Part shown: positions 1 to 11,620 of the stretch, piece after piece
Layout: each line of letters begins with the position of its first letter
Position numbering within the stretch: position 1 is the first letter of the stretch
Source: Dryas octopetala
Lineage: Eukaryota > Streptophyta > Magnoliopsida > Rosales > Rosaceae
Assembly (NCBI GenBank): GCA_963921425.1
Contig: OY992832.1
Coordinates: forward strand, 25,695,489-25,759,488
Length of the DNA stretch: 64,000 nucleotides
Reading direction: 5' to 3'
Made by a program: the position numbers and the translations under genes
The notes under the pieces: model-generated
The model's database searches: none
Told to the model about the DNA's origin: nothing
Seen by the model: the letters and a program-made list of their open reading frames with translations, nothing else

Positions 1-279
1 GAGTTATGATTTGCATGACTAGTGATTCGTATGCATTTTAGAGTAGACTTATATGACTCAAGTGAGCTTTTGAGTCTTGTTCTTCAATTCTCGAGTGTTT
101 TTACACTTACTCTAATCCTTTATTGTCATTTAAGTTGTTGTACGATCTCAGTATTAATTTCTTTTGATCAATTACTTGAAATCTACACTTTATGAATCAA
201 TGAGCTAGAACTTTTTCTTATTCTAGTCAAAGCATTTTTATAACTACATGGAATCTAGGAGATGATATTAGGCCTTGTT
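1..279. other. AT-rich sequence without a gene
   Basis: No open frame of note and no splice or domain signal. It resembles the non-coding parts of plant gypsy elements and may be the left half of sequence that continues after the LTR ending at 2,979, but no target-site duplication could be found to prove it. Confidence 0.4.
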
Positions 280-2979
280 TGTGTTACCTAGAGCCAAAAA
301 GCCAAACTTTTGTGTTTTTATCCCTTGTTAATTAGCCCATTTTGACCCTTAATTTATACAAAAGTGAGTTTTTAAACCCAAAAAGTCAGAAACCTCTCTG
401 TTCATTTCTCTCTCCCTCCCGTGCATTCTCTCTCTCTTCCCGAATTCTCTCTTCTCTCTCCTCCTCTCCTCTTGACAAAACTTTGACCAGCTATAACTCT
501 CGCTCCCGACCACCGATTCAGGCGTTCTTGGTGGCTTTGGAAAGCTATAGACGATACCTTTTTATTGGTGGTCTCGGATCCCACGACAGCGTAGCAAGCC
601 ACCAAAGTTGTGGCTGCACCATCGCGATCTCACTATTCCGGCAGAAATTGGATGGCAGGACCCACTGGGCTTTGTTCCCCTCGTCACGGTGAGTCTAGCC
701 ATGGTCCCCGTTCGTCTATACGATGCTCCACGATGGAGCAATGAGCTCGGGAAGTCCAAAATGGTTTGTGCCGCTGCCACCATCAGAACCACCATTTTTG
801 GCAGTGGGTTAATGGTTGTTTGACCCGATTCCGCTCAATTGAGGTCCCAGGAACCTTTCTAGGTCTTTTTGGTACATAGGCTCGGGAAATCTCATTCCCG
901 ATGTCGTTATGCTGTCGGATTTGATATCCGAGAAATGACGCTGTGAAGGGCATTTCGGTCATTTCACGTGGTTGCACTGTGAGTGAAATTTATCATATTG
1001 TAATGTAGAGTACTTTAGTGAATTTATCATTTTGTGTGTTTGTTGTTACTTGTTAGAGGAGGTAAAGTGTATGATTTGAATCATGAGAATGAATTGACAA
1101 TGATTTGAGGCTAAAGAATTAATTAGGAATTTTAGAGATGCTATGAGAATAATTGCTAAATTAGAGAAGAAATGTTTATTGTTTAGGTAAATGAATGATG
1201 ATTAGACAATTATTATACAGAATGATCAAATTAATTTTTGAGGAAGTATTAGTATGATTTGAGTGGCAAAACAAGTGAGGGGTTGTGAGTATGAATCAAT
1301 TTCGAAAAGATTTCGGCATAGCTCGGAGTAAACTATGAGTGGACTTTGATTTTTATTAAATTATGTTTTACCATGTGATTTTGGTCTCCTTGATTTAATT
1401 TGAAATCGATTTGAGTTTTAAATCTTAAGTTTGCTTAAATAACCATTCGTATAGTTCGATTTCCCTTATCTTGGAATTTATATTTTAGACGATTAAGAAA
1501 TATTTCAACAAGCTTTTGGATGTTCATTTCTTTGAATATTTATGTTGATTATGACGTCGTGATATGAGAAATGACAGTTTGGGGTTTGGATTATTAAGGA
1601 AAGTGTTGAAAAGGAAAGAAAAGGGTTATTCATTTATCTCCAAAGTAAGTAGAGATTTAAAGAGTATTTTAAAACTGTTGTGTAAATACACGTACTGATC
1701 GGACGAGCCTGCCTATGTAAAATGCACAGGATTGTGGCCAGGATATGAGCCTGCTCGTGTGAAGTGACCTCTCCGTACGAGATTGTGGCTAGAGTATAAG
1801 CCTGCCCGTGTGCGAGATTGTGGCCAGGGTATTATCTGCAGTTTTCGGGTACTGTTGTGGTGAGTGTTTTCAGTTTATGGAGTATTGTAAGATATAATTT
1901 TACATGAACAAAGATTTTAAGTATGGCAGTTTCGACTGAACAGTTTTATTAATTTTCAGTATATCGAGGGTGTTTGAGATGAAAGTTTTCCGCTTAAATT
2001 AATTATTTACAAGATTTATATATAGAATGAGTTTCTTTTTGTTACTGCATAACATATTTTGAGGTTCTTATACATTTATTATTTTACGAGTTTTTTATGC
2101 ATTGGGCATTATGAGGATTTGAAGTATTTTCATGTTCATATGTTTTTAATATACTGTAAGCATGATCGTGGGTTATCAAAGAAATTTTGAAATGGATTTG
2201 TTATATGGTTTTTAAAATTGAGGGATTTCAAAGAGCGATGTGAGTGAAATTAGATAGATGATTATTTGTATTGTGTGCTTGTATTGCATTGTTTGTTAGG
2301 ACTTGGTAAAATCTAGGCTTGAATCTTTGAGGATGGAAATGATAGTGATTATGCATTGAGGTTATTAATTAGGATATGAATGATTATTATTATTATTGGT
2401 GAGATTTGATGTGAATATGAGGAATTATGATTTTCTTGACAGTTGAATTATTGGTGAATGAAATATTATGTGATTGAGAAATTATGAACTTATGAGGATT
2501 AATTATTTATGACTTGGTATTATTGTGAATATATTGTGGATTGTAAATTGTGATAATTGATGAAAAATATTTTGAGGCCATGTGATTAATTATTGTGAAT
2601 TATTATTGAGTATGGACATTGAATAAATTATTGAGGTTATTTGTTTACGTCATTTCACTCATACGAGCTCTAGTGAGGTTACTAGGTTGTTTGTTTGAAT
2701 GACTCCGTGTACCATGGATATGGTGTGGTGTGGTTATTTGTGTTTTGCAGGTTAAGCAGGCTGAGGAGGCAGTGAGGAGAAGATGAGGCAGTGGGACCCA
2801 TTTTAATTTGATTTAAACCGATTTTAGAAAGTGATTTTACATAAATGTTTTTGGGCTCGCACTCTGTTTTATTATATGTATTTATTTATTATGTTAAGTA
2901 CATGACTCAATTTTTTGAAAATGGGTTTAAATGACAATGTTTCAGTATGTTTATTTGGCCCGAGGTTCCGGGTGTTACA
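280..2979 (+). mobile_element. LTR fragment, 5' end degraded
   Basis: The right end reads GAGGTTCCGGGTGTTACA, a normal LTR 3' terminus. The body matches, in reverse complement, the solo LTR at 39,994-41,984: both carry a CT-rich leader, the stretch around 900-970 (GATATCCGAGAAATGACG, then GGGCATTTCGGTCATTTCA) and the same terminal block. The expected TG 5' end seen in the other copy (TGTGAGACCCC) is missing; homology begins only near 345, so the left boundary is approximate. Small open frames between 342 and 977 lie in the leader and are not genes. Family: Ty3/gypsy-type LTR by its ends; no internal coding region is attached. Confidence 0.7.
1681..1850 (+). repeat. Short tandem repeat inside LTR
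   Basis: About three degenerate units of roughly 50 bp, each with a core like GATTGTGGCCAGGGTAT followed by a GAGCCTGCTCGTGTG-like segment. A similar arrangement, with a related TATGRCCAG core, occurs in the LTRs at 57,907 and 39,048. Confidence 0.55.
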
Positions 2980-3618
2980 CTCTAAGTGTGTTTTGATTTG
3001 CAATTACAAGGTTTGTAGCCCTTTCCTTATCTATTTCTTTCAATATCATATCATAACCTAAGCCTTCATTACAACCTTTGTTAAAAGCCTTATTTGATCT
3101 TAGGCGAGGTGTAGTTCTTAATGTGGAGTGTAGATGAGAGGGGAGCATATGGTTATTGATTTTATTTCAAGTATTTTGATATTCATTTCATGAGATCATT
3201 ATTTTCTTTCAAATGTGCCTTTGTTTCATGCTAATATGTGAGCTATTTGCTTTTGATTACATAACTTCTCTCACATATACTTTTGAGTGCACAAAATCAA
3301 CCCAATTCTCAAGTGCTTTATTTCTTAGAGTATACCATGGTAAAGATTGGAGTTAAATCTTTCTTATGTATGATGATTTATTCTTTTTTTATCTAATATT
3401 TAGGTTTATGTTAAGGATGGTTGGTTTGCACAATAGCAGAGTAACGTAAGTTGTTGGAGCATTATTAGAATTAGCAGAATGAATTATATATATGCCCTTC
3501 TTGAGTATGTCCTTATTAGCCATGTACATGAAATCAATTGTTGGAAATTGGTGTTGAGTCAATTTTGAGTCTTTTGTTTTGTTTTCTTTGCTCGAAGACT
3601 AGCAAATTCTAAGTTTTG
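2980..3618. other. Non-coding, probable gypsy 3' internal region
   Basis: No gene. The stretch ends in a purine-rich AAGTTTTGGGGTG directly before TGTTGAGTGTCC, which looks like a polypurine tract followed by an LTR start. That suggests the 3' untranslated region of a gypsy element; no coding remnant was recognised. Confidence 0.4.
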
Positions 3619-6600
3619 GGGTGTGTTGAGTGTCCAATTTGCATCGATTTTACATACTAACTCTCACTCCTAGAATGCTAGAACTTGGCATTTTTGTGTA
3701 TTTTGGTTTGTTTTAGTGTTTTGAAGGTAATTTGCATGCAAAGAAAGAAAAGAAGTATATTAGGGCAAATTGAGACCAAAAATGGAAAATAATGGAAAAA
3801 AGAATCTTGAGGGAATTTTCAAGAAGAATTTAGAATTTTGAAAGAATCTTTGGAGAATATTAGACAAAATATTTGGAAAATATTAGACAGAATCTTTGGA
3901 GGAATCTTTTTTGTCAAGGTTCACTTTTGGTCAAAGTCAAAAGTCAAAGGTCTAAGTCAATGGTCAACCATACCACATTATCACATGACATGGACCTCAC
4001 TTGCAAGCCATGCATCATGGGTCATGCGCACAACCCTAGGCCAAGAAGACCAAGGTCATGGGCCTATCTCAAGCCTATAAGGAGGGGAGCCCAAAGTCGA
4101 CACTAAAGGAGCTCGAAGAGGAAGCCCATGCGCCTATTCCTTGCCTTAGAAGACTTTCTTTATGCTGAAATCCTAATTTGGAAAAAAAATCTTGGAAGAT
4201 TCAGTCAAAAATCATAAGGAGTCTTTAACTTGAAAGGAAGTCAAAACCCTGGAAATTTGAACAGTAAAATTTAAAGGCAATCATGTACCTATACAGATCT
4301 AACTAGATGGCATACCATATATGGTTGGAAAGATACGGATATTATCTTCATAGGGAATTTTACGGATCTCTATTTTGAGTTGTCTAGCTCAAGATATGAC
4401 CGTTTTAATGGAGGTAACGCAGCAGTTCCGCGAACACAAAAGAGAGTTTCACCCAAAATAGGCCAGGGCCCAATGCTTGCCGCATCTTTTGCTACCCAAG
4501 CCCATTTATTTTCCCTAGTTTTCAAGGAAACAACTGAATCTCACATTGAAGAATAAGATAAACCTCAGCCCAAAGGTTCCTTATAAATAGACCTACATAC
4601 TTCACAACTGGTCGCTCTCTCCACACACTCTCTTCTCTCTCTTTGCCGCAAAACCCTAGCTACCCTATCCTTTATTTTTCACGCAAGTCTCCAACCCTTA
4701 TCTTATCTTTTCCAAAACCCTAGAATAGAAGAAGATCATCTTTGTTGTAACCCCAAGTCGTTGCCCAAGGGTGGAGCCACCTCCACCTTGCTGTCGTGGC
4801 TTCTCCTTCTCTCTTCCATCGATTTTTCTAGTTTTTAATTATGTTTTCTTTTGTTTTTACTTTCTTTATGTGTAGCTAAACTTCTAGCTAGGGCTAGGAT
4901 GATGTCCTAGTTATGCTATTTACTATTACTATGGATGATTGAGTTTTTAATTACATAATGTGTTGATAAATCTTGGATCTCTATTTAAATTGATTATATT
5001 TATTTTGCATCTTTGACTAATCACCTTTGGTTGCGTGCATTAAGATTTTGTTGTGAAATTAAATAAGCTCAGAAGGATGATAATTTCAATAGACAATTAG
5101 GAAAATCCCCTACAAATTTATATTTCTTTCATTAAAACTCACATTTTTTTTTTCATGCCTTAATCTCTTTGACTAGTTGCTAACTCACCTACTTTCCATA
5201 TATATATTTCCTAGTCAGCGTTTTTTAAAATTCAGATATTGTAAATTTCTTTTATGCCCTCAACCTTATGTCAAACTATTATTTCACTATTTATTGTTGG
5301 TAACTTTTGTGATTACTTCCTAAATTTTTGGTGTTTTTAATGCTCATAATTCATTATTTGGACTTTTATTTTATTTATTTCAAATATGAATTTTTCATAA
5401 ACTTCGAATTAAACAACCTACATTAATAAAATTAGAATATATTATACAATAAATAGAAACCTACGGAATATATATACTTCAACACACCTACACTATAAAA
5501 GTTCAAGGAATATAATGAACCTACACTATAAACAAGTAAATAACCTACAACAACAAAGGAACAAACACTTGTATAAAAAACAAAAAAACTAAGGAACTTG
5601 CATGAATTATTCAATAAGAACTTACGTTATCATATTCAATAAGGAACCTACATTAGCTAAGGAACCTACATTAGCTACTACACCTCCAACATACAAAAAA
5701 AAAAAACCTACAACATAAAAACTCAAATATCTCCAATAAAAAAATGCACATATCTATAATAAAAAAAACTCACATATCTATTACTTTCTATATTTAAATA
5801 TGAGTAATTTAATAATTCCTTATAGTTTAGTAATTTGTGGGAGAGAGAAATTTGAAATCAACATTAATTACATAATGGCAAAACTTGTAAATAATAGGAA
5901 ACTCATGGATTATTGTTATCTTACGTGGCGTAGACTTTTGAATATGGGCTTTAGCTATTAAAAAAAAAAACTAATGGTGTTAGACTCAATACGAAATTAG
6001 TTTAAAGAGCTAATATCCTAATATCCCTAATTTCGATTGGCAACAAGTAAATATCCTAAGAACATATTCACGAGGAAAGAGATCATAGATGCTCATATGT
6101 TACATTAAGGTGGGTCTATACTCTATGTGTTTGTCATTCTTACAAAGGTTAATGACTCTTGCATGGCTAACAGCCCTAAGTATAATCAAGCCTTAGGGAA
6201 TATGTTTAGTTAACTAACTAGGGCATAATCAAACCTTAGGGAATAAGAACAATTGCTAGAAGGGAAATAATTAAAGCCTTTTGGTAGACAAACTTTATCA
6301 ATGTGTTTTGTCTTTAATTTCTTGTATCCATAGTATAGTAAATGGTATGCTAGTGGTGGATTTTGAAACCCTAGTGATTCTTTATTATTATTTTTATCTA
6401 AATCAATTTAGTTTGCTATTGTTTACTTAATTGTTAGTTTAGTCTAGACTTAAAAACCAATCCAAAAACCATCTAATTGTGTGTGTGAGTTGTGTTTGAT
6501 TTAATTGGATTTAATTGAGTTAGTAATCAAAATATTAATACAATTCCTTGAGAGATCGACCTCGTATTTGCAAGATTTGTTATTCCGCGATTTGTGCACT

Positions 6601-6620
6601 TGCGAGTTAACTTAGAGCTG
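3619..6620 (+). mobile_element. Gypsy-type LTR (likely 3' or solo)
   Basis: It begins TGTTGAGTGTCCAATTTGC after a polypurine-like tract. It contains a TATA box at 4,582 followed by a pyrimidine-rich leader with several AACCCTA motifs, and closes near 6,548-6,615 with GATCGACCTCGTATTTGC and TGTGCACTTGCGAG, a block common at the 3' end of long plant gypsy LTRs. The exact right end is uncertain because no matching 5-bp direct repeat was found. The interior around 5,380-5,990 is very A-rich and may hold another insertion. No coding sequence. Confidence 0.55.
4582..4590 (+). promoter_or_regulatory. TATA box of LTR promoter
   Basis: TATAAATAG followed about 30-50 bp later by a CT-rich leader and repeated AAACCCTA motifs, the normal U3/R arrangement of a plant LTR. 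Confidence 0.5.
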
Positions 6621-6624
6621 GAAA

Positions 6625-6895
6625 AAGGTTAATTAAATTGCTCTAGGAAAGCAACAACATTAGTTCTTTGAATCTTTGCTAATCCTATTGAATTTTTTCT
6701 GTCAAACCTTATCACCATAGAACTTTGTTCTATACTGAACTCTTTAGCTAACCATTCAGGCATATTGTTTCCTTATAAGCCTTTGTCAATGCCATGTACT
6801 CCTCCTCAATGCACTAACCGATTGGAGCATAGATTTCCCACTGATTAGTCTCCCACCACAAGTGAAGACGTATCTTGTGGTGACGTTTCTTGTGG
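6625..6895 (-). pseudogene. Ty1/copia RNase H remnant
   Basis: Read on the minus strand this segment gives pieces of the copia RNase H domain: a stretch like CGGRLISGKSMLQS, then EYMALTKAYKETI, then LNGLAKEF. These match the usual 'W.S..Q..VALSTTEAEYMA' and 'LK.LL.E' blocks of plant copia polyproteins. Frameshifts and stops interrupt it, so it is dead. It is the C-terminal continuation of the reverse transcriptase remnant at 10,778-11,620; the LTR element at 6,901-10,772 was inserted between them. Confidence 0.75.
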
Positions 6896-6971
6896 TGGAT
6901 TGTTGTTATTCTACCTCAAAAGCAAGGTTGTCAAGTTTTAATATGGAAATCGAAGTAGGGGTTGTCGTACC

Positions 6972-8892
6972 TGATATGTTCATAAATTCATATCCTTTTA
7001 TATTTCTCTTACTTAGTTTTTGTGAGTTCATTTGATTAAAAGCTTTAAATTTCATTTAGTTTTGTGTTTTTAGATTCCGAGCAATAAAATGAGAAATTTC
7101 ACCATTTATTCTCCTTAATAGATTTTAACATGAATCCAATTGGAGATAGAAGCTAACACCTTGAAGTTATTCCAGGTTAAATTTTGTGACATTTGAAGAC
7201 TTCTAAGGTGTTCATTATGAATTTCAAAATCAGCCCAAAACTGCACCCGAGGAGAACTGAGTCAGCTGCATTGTGTGGGGCATAACTTTTTGGTTTCAGC
7301 TTGAATTGAGGCATATAATATATGGTTGGAAAGAAGACATCCAGGGATTTCTATTGATATATAAAACGTAAATTTCTGAGTTGGTTAAGGCCTCCAAATT
7401 GCTCTCCAAAGACAGCTCAGAAATCCTGTCAGCAAAAAGATAAAGTGGTCCCAAGGCATCTTTCCATTTTGGGTAATTGCCTATCACATGCTCTCTTTCC
7501 TTCCCCTTTGTTTGCCCATTCTAAGCAAAATTCAGAAACCACAATGTGAAGGCTCTAAATGAGGCAAAGAAAACATCTATCTATCTCAACATCCTTTAAA
7601 GATCATCCATTGAGGGATAAGCTAGATGAAATATTCTCATTTTTGAATTAATCAAACATTATCCCTTCATTTCCTTTTAATCCTAGCCACATATTCTAGA
7701 CATAACAACTCACCCAAACCATAAAACACTCTCTCATTTTCGAGCTCCCCCCTCCATCCTCTCTAATTTCACTCATTTCATCATCCATTTCATCATCTCA
7801 TCTTCCATCTTCCAAAACCCTATCCTTTTCTCATCTCTCTACATCATTTCTTTTCTCCATCTTTCCTCCATCAACTCTTCCTCTCCAAAAAGCCAAACAC
7901 CATCACAACACTCATCTACCATATTCACCACCATTATTGCAAGAGGAGCTTGGAGGCACTTGGGACAATAAGCTATTTTGGGCATCCTTGGAGGGGTGAC
8001 ACCCCTTGGGAGCTTGGCTTCAACATCTAGAGTTTTCTCTTTTCCTTCTTGTTTCCATTTATGTTTCAATTTGTGATGTTGTTTGTAACTTTTATGGCTA
8101 GTAAGTAGTTTCTTGATTTGGGGCTAGGGATCTAGCCCTAGCCCAACCATGTAATGACTTTGTGATATAAATGTCATTTTGGATATATATACTCTTATGC
8201 TATTTTAAAGATCATGACTTGTATGTGTGAATTTACCACTTGTACATATGAGAAATGTTGTCATATAAAAATTGGAGATTGGTAACCTTTAGTTTCTAAA
8301 GCTTGTTGCATAAGAGCATGGTAATTTAAAAGCACCTTGGTTGGATTGTTTTAATTGCTTGGATTCTTCATCCTTAGAACTTTATGCACCTAGGGTTTGC
8401 TATGGCATTAATCTTAGGTAGTTATCTATCACCTTGGTTGGAATAGTTGATAACATGAAAGAGGATGTGCCCTAATTTACCTTGATTGGGGGTTAGAAGG
8501 GAATCTAATCTATCTAATTTGGCATAATCACTAATTGCATTGTTTGTTACATGGGAGGGTTAGTGTGAACCCCTAATAACCCCAAATCCTTCATCATCAT
8601 TGAATTTAATTTGTACTTGAATTTGCTTGTATTTCCATTTGTTAGTTTCAAATTCTAGTGTTACGTATCATCAATCAACCAAACAACAACTCAACACTAC
8701 ACATTTGCACATACCATTATGTTTAGTCTTGGCTTTGCATAGTACATAGTAGGTTGTTTGTTAGTTTTATAACCCTAAAATCAATCTAGCTTGTGGTTGA
8801 AATCTCAATCCAATCTCTTGGGTACGACAACCCCTTATTTCCATTTTCATACTAAAACTTGACAACCTTACAGTTGAGGTAGGACAACAACA
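6972..8892 (+). mobile_element. Solo LTR (inner), inverted copy of same family
   Basis: It starts TGATATGTTCATAAATTC and ends GTAGGACAACAACA, and is flanked by GTACC on both sides (6,967-6,971 and 8,893-8,897). It lies in opposite orientation inside the outer solo LTR of the same family. The 71 bp left of it (6,901-6,971) and the end of this LTR are reverse complements, as expected if the insertion landed close to the 3' end of its relative. Length 1,921 bp, no coding region. Confidence 0.9.
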
Positions 8893-10772
8893 GTACCCAA
8901 GAGATTTGATTGGGATTTCAACCACAAGCTAGATTGATTTTAGGGTTATAAAACTAACAAACAACCTATTATGTACTATGTAAAGTCAAGACTAAACAAA
9001 ATGGTATGTGCAAATGTGTAGTGTTGAGTTGTTATTTGGTTGATAGATGATACGTAACACTAGAATTTGAAACTAACAAATGGAAATACAAGCAAATTCA
9101 AGTACAAATTAAATTCAATGATGATGAAGGATTTAGGGTTATTAGGGGTTCACACTAACCCTCACATGTAACAAACAATGCAATTAGTGATTATGCCAAA
9201 TTAGATAGATTAGATTCCCTCCTAACCCCCGATCAAGGTAAATTAGGGCACATCCTCTTTCATGTTATCAGCTATCCCAATCAAGGTGATAGGTAACTAT
9301 CTAAGATTAATGCCATAGCAAACCCTAGATGCATAAAGTTCTAAGGATGAGGAATCCAAGCAATTAAAACAATCCAACCAAGGTGCTTTTAAATTACCAT
9401 GCTCTTATGCAACAAGCTTTAAAAACTAAAGGTTACCAATCTCCAATTTCTACATGACAACATTTCTCATATGCACAAGTGGTAAATTCACACATATAAG
9501 TCATGATCTTTAAACTAGCATAAGAGCATATATATCCAAAATAACATTTATATCACAAATCACAAAGTCATTACATGGTTGGGCTAGGGCTACATCCCTA
9601 GCTCCAAATCAAGAAACTACTCACTACTCATAAAAGTTACAAACAACATCACAAATTGAAACATAAATGGAAATAAGAAGGAAAAGAAAAAACTCTAGAT
9701 GTTGAAGCCAATTAAGCTCCCAAGGGGTGTCACTCTTCTAAGGATGCCCAAAATAGCTTCTTGTCCCAAGTGCCTCTAAGTTCCTCTTGCAATAATGGTG
9801 GTGAATATGGTAGGTGGGTGTTGTGATGGTGTTTGACTTTTTGGAGAGGAAGAGTTGATGGAGGGAAGATGGAGAAAAGAAATGATGAAGAGAGATGAGA
9901 AAATGTTAGAGTTTTGGAAGATGGAAGATGAGATGTGTGTTTTTGAGATGAGATGATGGAATGAATGATGAAATGAGTGAAATTAGAGAGGGTGGAGAGG
10001 GGAGCTCGAAAATGAGAGAGTTTTATGGTTTGGGTGAGTTGTTATGTCTAGAATATGTGGCTAGGATTAAAAGGAAATGAAGGGATAAGGTTTGGTTAAT
10101 TCAAAAATGAGAATATTTCATCTTATCCCTCAATGGATGATTCTTAAAGAATGTTGAGATAGGTAGATGTTCTCTTTGCCTCATTTAGAGCCTTCACAGT
10201 GTGGTTTCTGAATTTTTCTTAGAATGGGCAAACAACGGGGAAGGAAAGAGAGCATGTGATAGACAATTACCCAAAATAGAAAGATGCCTTGAGACCACTT
10301 TATCTTTTTTGCTGACAAGATTTCTAAGTTGTCTTTGGAGAGCAATTTGGAGGCCTTAACTAAGTTAGAAATTTACATTTTATATATCAATAGAAATTCA
10401 TGGATGTCTTCTTTCCAACCATATATTACATGCCTCAATTCAAGCTTGAACCAAAAATTTATGCCCCACACAATGCAGCTAACTCAGTTCTCCTCAGGTG
10501 CAGTTTTGGGCTAATTTTGAAATTCAAAATGAACACCTTAGAAGTCTTCAAATGTCACGGAATTTAACCTGAAATAACTTCAAGGTGTTAGTTTCTATCT
10601 CCAATTAGATTTATGTTAAAATCTATTAAGGAGAATAAATGGTGAAATTTCTCATTTTATTGCTCGGAATCTAAAAACACAAAACTAAATAAAATTTAAA
10701 GTTTTTAATCAAATGAACTCACAAAAACTAAGTAAAAGAAATATAAAAGGATGTGAATTTATGAACATATCA
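6972..10772. repeat. Large inverted repeat, arms about 1.85 kb
   Basis: The left arm (6,972 to about 8,828) and the right arm (about 8,897 to 10,772) are reverse complements along their whole length with scattered single-base differences. The spacer is only about 70 bp. The structure follows from the nested, oppositely oriented LTRs described above. Confidence 0.92.
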
Positions 10773-10777
10773 TGGAT

Positions 10778-11620
10778 CTCCTATTCTTTGATTCTCCCAC
10801 ATAATTTGAATCTTCATAACCTGAAATACATGTTACATCATGTTTTTTCTCAAAAAAGATCCCAATACCCTTCGTGCCTTTCTAATACCTAAGAATCCAT
10901 TTCACTGCATCCACGTGTTGCTTACCCAAATTTTCCGTGTACCTTGAAATTACACTGATTTCTTAGGTAGATTAGGACTTATGCACATCATTGTATACAT
11001 GGTACATCTCATTGTGGTTTCATAAGGCAATTTATTCATCTTCTCCACTTCATCTTATGTAAAAAAGACTTTGTTTTACACGTAAAGAGAAGTACCTAGC
11101 TAAAGGAGTCGACACAAGCTTTGTATCATACATGCATGTTGAACTTATCAAGAACCTTGAGTATGTAGTTGCCTTGTGACAACCATATCTTTTTTACTTT
11201 TTAATTAATTCTCATAATTTCCATATTTAGGATCTTTTGTGTACTCCCAAGATCCTTCATGTCAAATTCTTTTCTCAATGACGTCTTGAGCCTTTTAAGA
11301 CATGAAATAAGCATATTATCTACATAAAGTAGCAATATATATGATTATCATCCCATCCTCGAAATCATGAGTGTACAATAGTTAGATTCACGCCTTCTAT
11401 ACCCAATCTTCAGCATAAAAGAGTTGGAGCATGTATCACTACCTTATAGACTGTTTAAATCCATAAAATGACTTATTTACCCACTTCAACAAAGCCTTGG
11501 GCTTGGGCCATGTAAATGACTTCTTTTAAATCACCAGGGAGGAAAGCAGTTTTTACATTCATTTGTTCTAACTTCATGTCATATTCATAGAAGTATCTTT
11601 CGCCACCAGAATACAGAATA
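10778..11620 (-). pseudogene. Ty1/copia reverse transcriptase remnant
   Basis: On the minus strand the segment runs from a block like FPGDLKEVIYMAQAQGFV (about 11,550-11,495), through the catalytic block YVDNMLI (about 11,325), to EFDMKDLGSTQKILNMEI, then WLSQGNYILKVLDKF, PLARYFSL and WILRY-KGTKGIGIFFEK near 10,860. Block order is that of plant copia reverse transcriptase running into RNase H. The second catalytic Asp of YVDD is Asn, and several stops and frameshifts are present, so it is non-functional. The rest of RNase H lies at 6,625-6,895 beyond an inserted LTR. Confidence 0.82.

Larger units (their letters stand above)
6901..10772 (-). mobile_element. Solo LTR (outer), inserted in copia pol
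   Basis: Minus-strand ends are TGATATGTTCAT (at 10,772) and ...AATAACAACA (at 6,901). The flanking 5-bp repeat TGGAT is present on both sides (6,896-6,900 and 10,773-10,777). It interrupts a decayed copia pol exactly between two conserved RNase H blocks, which confirms it as a later insertion. After removing the nested copy at 6,972-8,892 the LTR is about 1.95 kb. No internal domain is present, so it is a solo LTR left by LTR-LTR recombination. Short frames inside (for example near 10,329) are not genes. Confidence 0.88.

Noticed and set aside
6972-10772. A foldback transposon or microRNA precursor
   Set aside because: The arms are explained by two oppositely oriented LTRs with separate 5-bp duplications; they are far longer than a microRNA precursor.
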